Part shown: positions 1 through 8,204 of the stretch, piece by piece
How the letters are laid out: each line of letters starts with the position of its first letter
Numbering within the stretch: the stretch's first letter is position 1
NCBI GenBank assembly: GCA_034696485.1
Contig: JAQIWT010000790.1
Coordinates: 1-15,107, forward strand
DNA: 15,107 bases
From: Isohypsibius dastychi
Taxonomy: Eukaryota; Tardigrada; Eutardigrada; Parachela; Isohypsibiidae
Direction of reading: 5' to 3'
Program-made: the position numbers and the translations under genes
The notes under the pieces: generated by a model
Databases searched by the model: none
The model's input: only the letters and a program-made list of their open reading frames with translations
Told to the model about the DNA's origin: nothing

Positions 1-99
1 CCCGAAAAATTTCCGGTAAAAATAAAGCAGGCAGTTTGTGTGGATGGACAAAATCTACACGGATAGATTTTGTTATACCGACCACCAGGGTTAAAAAAG

Positions 100-740
100 C
101 CGGAAAAAACACACATCGGACAAAAAACCGGCAATCTTAGATTCACTGATTACTAGGGTAAGACGTTGTTCGACTTGAAAACTGAAACATTCTTCGAATA
201 ATGTAGGACTTATACAAAGATCTTGCCGCTCAGTTCTATTCTCTTCTGGAGTGTGGACGGTATGTTGCGTTGCATATTCGACGTGGTGACAAAGTCATTT
301 TCCGCGGAGAGGCTCAAATCATGCTGGATGAACAATACACAGAAAAAGTTAGGAATGTCTGTGCACAAAGAAAGTGTCCCGATACGATATTGATCATTTC
401 GGATGATGATCATGCTGCTCGGCGTGTTAAAGCTATATTGCAGACTGAAGGCTGGAAAGTGTGGACTATACGGGACCTGGTTCAGTCTGCCGGACTGGGA
501 ACAGATTTTCTGTTGAGGCAACATGGAGGATATGTGCAAAAAGTGTACAGCGCCATGAGTGAAACTGAGAGACTGAAACACACTCGAGAACTGGTGCTCA
601 GTCTGACCGTGGTGGCGATGGCGGATATGACCTTTTGTACAACATCGTCGAATCTTTGTCGGCTAGTTATGTTATTAAGAGGAGAGGATATGTTGACGAA
701 TACGATAAGCTTGGACGGTCTTCACTGGTATCCCTGGTGA
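100..740 (+). CDS. GT23-like (alpha-1,6-)fucosyltransferase, 5'-partial
   Basis: Two exons are supported: one ending at 157 (AGG|GTAAG) and the terminal exon 207-740 after ATGTAG|GAC, joined in phase 0 across a 49-nt intron. The 5' limit is unresolved because an in-frame TAA lies at 92-94 and only a weak acceptor follows. The protein has the nucleotide-sugar-binding motif HIRRGDK (codons from 273), then ISDDDHAARR, then a C-terminal motif MTFCTTSSNLCRL like the SSN-x-x-R motif III of GT23/FUT8-type enzymes. It ends ISLDGLHWYPW. Known for the family: transfer of fucose from GDP-fucose onto N-glycan core GlcNAc in the Golgi. The TM anchor, stem and most of the N-terminal half are absent from the window. 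The SH3 domain of canonical FUT8 is missing at the C-terminus, so this is a short paralogue type. No AATAAA was seen close to the stop. Acceptor specificity cannot be told; an enzymatically inactive paralogue or a gene fragment is possible. Confidence 0.68.
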
Positions 741-1456
741 CAATCAAGTGGAGATGACGAAAAGATCAAATTGATAACAATATACGTAGAACAGGACTGT
801 TGAAAACGTTAAAATATGAAAGCTCATCTGCGGAGTTCGGCGTGTGTTAACAACGTTGTAGGTGCATCTCGAGCCATGTTTGATATGTTCAATTCAGGTT
901 TTCGACGAATTGCTCTGGTCGACGAATCCCGATCTCAATGTAAAATCCCAATATGTTGAGTAAGTGATATTCTGATTGTATAAGAGATTACCCGCGAGGA
1001 ATGCGCTCAAAAGCTATGAACAGTATTCAGAAGTACATGCGAATCTGATATTTGTCGTGATGCCTTACTAAGAATGCTCTTATACTTGGTAACCACTTCT
1101 TCCCGAGTAAAAACGCTCTACATCTTATTGTGTCAGATAGTTGAAGGGAAGCTTATCTGTTCAAAAAAAAGTGGACACCTCACTTGGCTGAAGCTGATCG
1201 CGCATGTTGGAGTTCGCACCGCAACGGGAAATACTTTTCGTTCCACAAGAACATAAACCTTCACGTTGAACGCATCAAATATGACGATATTCCAGCTAGC
1301 CAGAAAAAATATTTCCGCCTGTACACTTTGTGTCAATACACTTTATTATACCAACAATTATATTCAGGCACAAACCCAGTGCAGGAATAAAAAAATCCTG
1401 CAGCTAGGAGTCGGCCAAAAAATTCATTTGAACATACTTAACCGTTTTTTGCTCTC
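741..1456. other. Intergenic/3' flank, no gene recognised
   Basis: Several short open frames occur on both strands (60-70 codons, overlapping one another in different frames), but none shows a domain, signal peptide or splice continuity. The right part probably holds the 3' UTR of the minus-strand astacin gene. A short inverted repeat (GCAGGA/TCCTGC around an A/T-rich loop) lies near 1381-1401. Confidence 0.6.
1342..1347 (-). terminator. Candidate poly(A) signal of the astacin gene
   Basis: The + strand reads TTTATT, so the minus strand reads AATAAA, about 110 nt past the astacin stop codon at 1457-1459. Position and hexamer fit a polyadenylation signal. A chance match is possible in A/T-rich flank. 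Confidence 0.45.
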
Positions 1457-3387
1457 TTAGCAGCAAAGTTTCCGACCTGGAACCAGAGTGTTACATAATG
1501 CCCCATTTTGCAAATCTGAATTTTGAGCGAGCAATTGAGCGCGAGGAATTCCACAGAATGTTGCGATGGTGTCACATGTATCGCCCGCTCGAATCACTCG
1601 AATGAATGCGCAAGTGGTCAATCCCGTAACTGGACGAACAATTTCCGGACCTACACTCACACAAAACTTATGTTCTGCCAAATGTAATTTTAATATTCCG
1701 TGTACCTTCGGGAATTCCAGCGGTGCTTACGCAGCATAATTTGGTGGCAACAGCAAGACCAGTGCACGAATTTTCATCTTGCAGTGAGGGGTTAGTTCTT
1801 ATCAACTCTCGCACCGTAATTTGGCACCGCCCAGCAACCGTGGCGCAAGTAGAGCCTGCCTCCGTAGTATCCCATGAAATACAGCCTGGAAATGGCGGCC
1901 TTGCGATTTCCGGGATTACTGAAGAATTTTTATTGTAGTAGGTGTTTTTGTTGGCTGTGTGAAAGATCTTACCAACTGGCTCGAGAGGACCAGTGCCTCC
2001 ATCCCCACACTCATAAAATGCCCGAAGTTCATTAATGTCAGTCTGTGACATCGTGCCTCTCTGACCGATCCTATTTTGGCCTGGCACGAGGGGTATTATA
2101 GTCGGTTGTCCATTACGCGAAAATAAGTCCAATGCATAGTGCATTAATGATTCATAGTCGTATGCAAAGTTCTGGTTGTCACTGTCGTCTATGCGGTCGA
2201 AGTTGTGCTCCTGACCTATAGAACGTAACTTGTAAGTTGAATGCCAGGGTAAGTCATTGCATGCGGCATTAGATTAACCTGGCTCTATATTTTCTCTGAC
2301 AATCCGAACAAAATTATCCCGATCACTTCTACTTTGCTCGTGCCAGAAGCCAAGAGCATGTAGAAATTCATGAATGATAACACCGACAAAATTTGGGCAA
2401 CGGTCATTAATGGATAACGATAAATCTTGTCGTTCTCCTGTTCTCCCGATGCTGGACGCGCATCTAAAAGAAAAATTAAATTACACATTCCAACACGTTT
2501 TGAAAGTTACCCACGAGCGGAGAATTTACGAAGCTTCAGTGGTAACACTTGGATTGCATATTTACAACGGAAGGAATTTACAGTAATGATATGACAAAGA
2601 GACACCGTTTGAAGTGAAATCAACATTTTATGAGACTATATTCAGGATTGACCTTGACGTAATAATTCAAATAATGAAGACTGCTATATTTCATGTCGGC
2701 CTGAAAATTAAATCGTTTGCGGTTGTTTTTTTTGAGCCGCTCTTCAAAACACACAGTGCATCAGTTTGGTACCCACCCCACCGCGCTGATAATCCTTATA
2801 TATGCAACAACACTCGGATCAGTGCGCGGAACAAAAGTAATGCATCTATCAGTTGCAGCTTCGATTTGCCTCATCGCCTCAAGAATATTACTTCGCTGTG
2901 TTCCCTCTGTAGGAAAAAAAAGTTTCTAGTATGTTTCGCCTCATACGGGGAAAATAACTGTGACACTTACGGAACACGTCGTCGATCGTGTAGGTCACTA
3001 CTCCATTTGGCCATCGCCTGTTGCGATCGCGCATAGCATTTCTGCTGGTCGAGCCGGTTGAGGTAATATTGGGTGGCACTCCACTTCCATTGAATCCCTG
3101 GATGCAACCCTCAGTCACAAAGTTTCGGCGGAAGCCAGATACAAAAACGTACTCTAACTGGAACACCAAGTATATCGCCCTCGAAGAAGCTCGCTGAGAG
3201 AGGCTGTAATGCTCCAAAAGTTAGTGCTTCTGGATCCAAGAATCCTTCAAGCTCTGTGAACATAATCCTGATGAGCGATTTTTGTGGATTGCTATATCTT
3301 ACCCGGTGGAAGAAGAGGACGCTGACTTATGCGAGCTAGACAGGTGGACACCAGACACAAGCAGAGAAAATATTGCAAAGACAACAT
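1457..3387 (-). CDS. Secreted astacin-family metalloprotease with two LysM modules
   Basis: Predicted exons (minus): 3387-3303, 3253-3153, 3097-2971, 2906-2777, 2463-2279, 2215-1973, 1918-1706, 1650-1457; phases agree throughout, giving 425 aa. The start was chosen because the ATG at 3387 opens a textbook signal peptide (MLSLQYFLCLCLVSTCLA). A propeptide follows with the astacin aspartate-switch motif FEGD (residues 52-55), then the catalytic domain beginning near RNAMRDRNRRWPNG. The zinc motif HEFLHALGFWHE is at 179-190, followed by SRSDRD, and the Met-turn SLMHY is at 232-236. The end carries two cysteine-framed LysM-like repeats, about 303-353 and 375-425, each closing with a CC pair. All zinc ligands and the catalytic Glu are present, so an active secreted endopeptidase is expected. 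Known family: astacins digest extracellular protein or matrix; LysM binds GlcNAc polymers. Targeting to chitin or peptidoglycan is inference. The 313-nt intron 4 and its GTGGGT donor are the least certain parts. Confidence 0.88.
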
Positions 3388-4871
3388 TATGTTTGAAATT
3401 ACATAAAAATGACTGAATATCGGCAGATCGTTCTTTCGTAAAGATTTTAAGCAGCATCAAAACACAGCACATCTTTGTGCCCGAGGACATAGGCCAAATT
3501 GCTCATGTTTTAATACTACTATTGCACCATCAATTAGTTCTAAACCGGGAACTGACGTAATAACCTAGTTTCTCGACATGGATTGGGACATCTGGTCATT
3601 AGCATCAGACAGTTTGCTAAATAAGCGAATACTGTACAAGATCTTCACTGTACTCGTAAATCGGTCTGCTTGACCCACTTGTAGGGTGTCCGCTAGCTAG
3701 GTAAACTCGCAAAGACAATTTTGTTTTGTCCAAATGAACTATATTCTGTCAGCTCACCCAACTTCATCATCAACCCAACTCAGCAACGAAAAAACATAAA
3801 AAAATTGAGTAAAATTGAGTTCAATTGGTTAAAAAAGAGTGAATTCATTACGCCGCTCTGATCGGTCTTAACGATCTGCCAGAGCCACCTTCCAACCAAG
3901 TCTACATTAGACAGGATAGCATGACGTCTTGACTACTAAACAGCTGATTTGTTGTTGGCGCATAATTGTTAAACAGCGAATACTCTCATATCGAATATTA
4001 ATTTGAACCTTACTTATAACGTGTTTTCGGAAGTTAACATTCGCATGAACAAGAAACGAGATAATGGGATCACACAATAAATATTTAAAACCAGAAGAAG
4101 TCAGAATATGATTGATCTGGCTGAAACTTAGGCAAACAATAGCTGTCATAATTGACGAGAAAGGTCAAGTTCAGTTTGTTTTCAAAAATTTAGTTTACAT
4201 GTCTTGTAAACTAAACTATCAGTGAAGACATGTCACACATTCATCGAATTTGAAACCTACGTAAGACTTTTGTGATTTCATCCACCATGGGATCAAACAT
4301 CAACAAGTTTGTACCTTTTTTTATGTATTTAGAAGATCACGTCGATTCGATAAAATACTAGGAACCGTTACCTTGCAAGCCCCTTAACCGCTGCCTGATT
4401 AATAGTCATTCCCCACAAGTCTGTGAGGATTCCAGTTTTGGATGAACGCCAACGAGTTAATCTAGCAAATCACGCCGATTTCGACAGAGTACAGCGGTTT
4501 CCATGGGCATTACCAAAGTTTCCTGTTTTTTGAGTGACTTTCTCATGTGGTAGCGTAGATCAGTGAAGTGGGAAAACAAGCTGGAAACTCATGGGAGGAC
4601 CCACTTGCTAATTCATCAAATGTAATGTACTGATGCTCGTTACTCTGGAGTTTAATCTGCTTGTGACTTTTCCTGACGCAAAAAAGTATTGACAAAAGAT
4701 TCGATACTGTAACATGGTAGAATAATAAATATGCACACATATCCACTATCAGATATCCACTGCACAAAATAGTTTATAGAAATCGCGGCTGTTCGACTCG
4801 AGCAAATAGACAGGCATTCATGGTGGTCGAGGACTGACTTTCGATATCATCCTTTCTTTTAAGACAGATCA
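3388..4871. other. Intergenic region between astacin and serine protease homologue
   Basis: No coding signal is convincing. Open frames of 63-80 codons at 3299-3490, 3907-4149 and 4543-4767 (minus) lack domains; the first overlaps the astacin signal-peptide exon in a different frame. The left part should contain the astacin promoter and the right part the 3' UTR of the serine protease homologue. A perfect 8-bp inverted repeat (TAGTTTAC/GTAAACTA, 7-nt loop) lies at 4191-4213. A/T-rich short direct repeats (AAAATTGAGT) occur near 3800-3820. Confidence 0.6.
4191..4213. repeat. Perfect short inverted repeat
   Basis: Arms TAGTTTAC (4191-4198) and GTAAACTA (4206-4213) flank the 7-nt loop ATGTCTT. 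The hairpin could form in RNA or be a dyad binding site. No linked gene is evident, and one such site in 15 kb of A/T-rich DNA may be chance. Confidence 0.5.
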
Positions 4872-6969
4872 TCAGACCTCGTCCAACGGGATTCCAGCGT
4901 TCAATGCGGCCCCTCGAATCCAGGAAACTAGAGGACTGATCTTCAAGAACTGTGTCGGACGTCCAAGACAATTTTCTCCTTGGCTGGCTGCTGGACTGAT
5001 CACAGCGGCCAGATAGTAAGAGTTGCTTCTTGTATCCCAGCACACAAGTGGTCCACCTGCAAAATTGAATCTCTTTCATCACAGAAACTATTTTCTCGAA
5101 TGAACAATTACCCTGATCACCAGTACATGGGCCGCCTCGTGAGACTGATCCAGCACAGATGGTCTGATTACGGTTTCCAGTTCCTTGACAGTTATCAGGA
5201 ACATTAGCACGAACGTCGACATGGAGCCATTTAAGCCGTTCGTCTCTCAATGGAGAATTTACGTCAGTGTTCGCTGCAAAAAAATCTCGGTAGACCACCG
5301 AGCCATTCACGTTGCCAATCAACGCTGTTTTGGATGTTACCTGGCGTAATTGGTAAGGGGTCATCAAAACCACTGACGGCGCACTCTTCCCCAACAGTTG
5401 GCTCCAAGTTGCGTAGGCAAGCTGTGCAGTGACATGGATTAGTCAGATCGATTGGATTTTGAAGAATAAGGAGAGCGAGATCAACACTGGCATCAGGATG
5501 ACGGACGATACTTAGTACCGGGTTGGTCTGACCACAGATTCCATTACCAGTCCTGGTTGGGGTTACCCGGCTGGCTGCTTCGTTACGGCTGATCAACCCT
5601 GTATCGACACGGAGTTGGTCTGCGGTGAACGGTGCACCACTAATATTCAAAAAAACAACAATAGTTAGTCTTTCAGCATTCCAGAAACTCAAATTGGTTA
5701 CTTCGTTGGTCGGAGGCAGTCAGCTGAAGTGAGAATAACCAAACTTGAAATAATGGTGCCACCACAGTAGCGCACCGTTCCACCTGCCTGCAATGGTTGA
5801 CGAATGGAAGCCTAGAACAACAAAAACCTTTCAACTTGAGCTGGAGATGAGTTCGACCGGGTCTTCACCTGCCAACAGACTTCTGCTCCAGTTTCAGCAA
5901 AGATATCAATTCCTCCACCAATTCGCCCCATAGGTTGCGCCGCTGATTCCTCACGTTTCAATCGCCCAAGTCCAGACCCACTGACTGAGTCGATAAAGTC
6001 ATGAAAACCAACGGATCTCCCATACTGACCTGGGTATTGATTATAAGGCGCTGGGTTCGGCCGAGAGCCGTAGTTGCTGTTGCCTCCGTACTGGTTATTC
6101 ATCTGGTTACCATAATTTCCGCCACTGTATCCGGAATTCTGGGTCATGGGTCGGTTGTTGTACTGATTGTTGGCTGGCTGGCTCGAGTACTGGTTGTTCA
6201 TTGGCTGATTCTGATACTGGTTCCCACCGTACTGGTTGTTCATCGGCTGATTCTGGTTCTGATATTGACCCTGGCTGTTTCCGTACCCGTTGTTCATTGG
6301 TTGGTTCTGACCATACCTGTTGTTACCGTTGCCGTTGTTTGCAGGTTGGTTCTGGCTGTACCCCTGAGAGTTACCGTAACCACTGTTACTGGGCTGATTG
6401 TTACCATAACCGCTGTTAGAGGGTTGACGGTAATTATTGTTGTTAGATGGCCGATTCTGGTACTGGCTGTTGCTGTTTCCATAACTTTGAACCATGGGCT
6501 GGCTGTTGCCGTAACCGTTGTTGGATGGTGCGTTCTGATACTGGTTTCCGCCGTACTGGTTGTTGTTCATTGGCTGATTCTGGTACTGGTTGTTCCCGTA
6601 GTTATTGCTAATGGTCATGTTCATCTGGTTATTACCGTAACCGTTGCTGGATGGCGCGTTCTGATACTGGTTTCCACCGTAATTGTTGTTCATGGTCATG
6701 TTCATCTGGTTGTTACCGTAGCCGTTGTTCGGGTATTGATTTGCGTTGGACATGTACGGTGCGTAGGTTGCGCTGTTCGGTTGGTAATAGCCAGTGGCTC
6801 CAGTCGAATAGGCAGTGACTGCGGTTGGTCGGGCAGTTGTCGTAGATGTTCTTATCTGGCTCCGTAGATTGATGCTATCGATTCCTGGCACACCACATGT
6901 TTGGGCCTGAGTAACCTGGTTTCTTAGCATAAGAACAAAGTACATCAAAGTGAGAAGTGGTGCGGACAT
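4872..6969 (-). CDS. Secreted trypsin-fold serine protease homologue with Asn/Gln-rich N-terminus
   Basis: Predicted exons (minus): 6969-5869, 5811-5702, 5639-5341, 5273-5112, 5056-4872; phases fit and the product is 618 aa. The ATG at 6969 precedes a signal peptide (MSAPLLTLMYFVLMLRNQVTQAQ). Residues about 45-320 are an Asn/Gln/Tyr/Gly/Ser-rich repeat region. A dibasic RLKR (336-339) and the zymogen-like junction R349-IGGG lead into a trypsin fold with CGGTIISS (383-390) and CAGSV before the active-site loop. At the catalytic positions, His is replaced by Asp398 (TSADC instead of TAAHC), Asp457 is kept (DLALL), and Ser is replaced by Gln557 (GDQGGP instead of GDSGGP). With two of three residues lost it should not be a working protease. 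Known family: secreted serine protease homologues act as cofactors, adhesion or immune-cascade proteins. The chain ends LDEV-stop. A role as a structural or secreted matrix protein is inference from the low-complexity region. Confidence 0.87.
6030..6800 (-). repeat. Coding Asn/Gln/Tyr/Gly-rich degenerate repeat region
   Basis: Exon 1 of the serine protease homologue encodes a long run of imperfect short units such as NNQYGGNQYQNQPM and NNGYGNNQ, with recurrent PMNN, PSNN and NQYQN. The composition is almost free of charged and aliphatic residues and resembles prion-like or silk/adhesive-like low-complexity segments. The opposite strand is therefore also open over 288 codons (6001-6867), which is a shadow and not a gene. 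Confidence 0.85.
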
Positions 6970-7339
6970 TTTTTCAGTCAAGAAAAAAACTGAGAAAATG
7001 CAATGGAATATATTTTTTTGTGGTTGTTTGTTGTTTTTATGTGTGTTTGTTTGTTTGACAAATTATTGACAAGCATGAACACCAATGACGACTGAACAAG
7101 TGTAAACGAACAAACGACACGCAATTGACAGAATCGAATATAGATTTGTTCCATGTCTTTCGTCGGCTGAATGGAATTATATTCTCGATGAGTTGAAAAT
7201 CGTACCTAATTTAACGTAAGTTGCAAGTGATCATCAGACAAATTACATTATTAGCTGGAACTGAGCTCATTGCCCACACGACTCCGTTATGGGCACATTC
7301 AGATCAGTTTCCTGTTGTAGATATAGCATGGTTTGTACT
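6970..7339. promoter_or_regulatory. 5' flank of the serine protease homologue gene
   Basis: This stretch lies immediately upstream of the ATG at 6969 on the minus strand. An A/T-rich segment (TATATT on the minus strand, near 7007-7013) lies about 40 nt upstream and could be a TATA-like element. T-rich and GT-rich runs (TTTGTTTG) occupy 7012-7058. No other gene is seen. Promoter assignment is from position only. Confidence 0.4.
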
Positions 7340-7970
7340 TAACTTTTGAACTGGTGAACTGTTCACCGGTTCTCTGTAGTTCTTCAGTTAACCAAGGTTC
7401 ATCGGTTCAACGTGGATCACCAGAACACTATAGTTCACCGGTTCACCGTGGTTCCACAGTTCACCAAAATTAACCAATTCACCATGGTTCACCAGTTCAC
7501 TAAGATTCACCAGTTCACGGTGGTTCAGCAGTTCACGGTGGTTCAGCAGTTCACGGTGGTTCAGCAGTTCACGGTGGTTCACCAGTTCACCAGTTCACGG
7601 TGGTTCACCAGTTCACGGGGGTTTACCAGTTCACTGTGGTTCACCAGTTCAACGAGGTTCACCAGTTCACGGGGGTTCACCAGTTCACGGTGGTTTAGCA
7701 GTTCACGGTGGTTCAGCAGTTCACGGTGGTTCAGCAGTTCACGGTGGTTCACCAGTTCACCAGTTCACGGTGGTTCACCAGTTCACAGTGGTTCACCAGT
7801 TCACGGGGGTTTACCAGTTCACTGTGGTTCACCAGTTCAACGAGGTTCACCAGTTCACGGGGGTTCACCAGTTCACTGTGGTTCACCAGTTCACTGTGGT
7901 TCACCAGTTCACGATGGTTCACCAGTTCACGGTGGTTTACCAGTTCACAGTGGTTCAACAGTTGACCATT
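7340..7970. repeat. 18-bp minisatellite array with higher-order duplication
   Basis: The basic unit is TTCACCAGTTCACGGTGG (18 bp), itself built from two related 8-10-bp halves starting TTCAC. About 30 units are present, with recurrent variants (CAGCAG for CACCAG; ACTGTGG, ACGGGGG, AACGAGG). Units at both edges (7340-7500 and after about 7940) are more degenerate. A block of about 130 bp starting near 7540 recurs near 7710: the two copies are offset by 170 bp at first and by 188 bp after one extra 18-bp unit in the second copy. Because the unit is a multiple of 3, frames stay open on both strands (up to 209 codons on +). No start context, splice continuity or protein-like composition supports translation. 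Confidence 0.93.
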
Positions 7971-8204
7971 TGACCGCAAGTTCAGATTTTTCTGCATTTT
8001 GTTCAAACTGTGGGTTCCCAGAAAACGCAATATCCAAGTAGTGCAAGACCACATATGGATCCATTAACGATGCACATAATTCTGCGACGAACAACAGTTG
8101 ATTATTTTTAAACGCACAAAAACTGATCGGGTCATCTTTCCATATCTATTTGGAGTAGAAGCAAAAGAGGGTCCCTCTGTCATGACACAAGTAAGTCAAT
8201 CATA
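7971..8204. other. Flank between minisatellite and NTPase-PHD gene
   Basis: This should contain the 3' UTR of the minus-strand NTPase-PHD gene. No AATAAA on the minus strand and no terminal inverted repeat matching the right edge of the window were found by eye. Confidence 0.5.

Noticed and set aside
3299-3490. 63-codon minus frame as the N-terminus of the astacin
   Set aside because: A different frame in the same exon gives a much better signal peptide from the ATG at 3387 and matches the phase of the next exon.
3907-4767. Small minus-strand frames of 74-80 codons as genes
   Set aside because: Composition is generic, there are no motifs, no clear start context and no splice partners; the length is expected by chance.
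6001-6867. 288-codon + frame rich in Val and Ile
   Set aside because: It is the antisense shadow of the Asn/Gln-rich exon of the minus-strand serine protease homologue, which has a signal peptide and spliced protease domain.
7340-7970. CRISPR-like array
   Set aside because: Units are contiguous and near-identical with no unique spacers, and the context is a eukaryotic intron-bearing genome.
7412-8041. 209-codon + frame over the repeat array (and frames on the other strand) as a hexapeptide-repeat protein
   Set aside because: The 18-bp period keeps all frames open by arithmetic. There is no signal, domain or splice support, and the same region is open on both strands.
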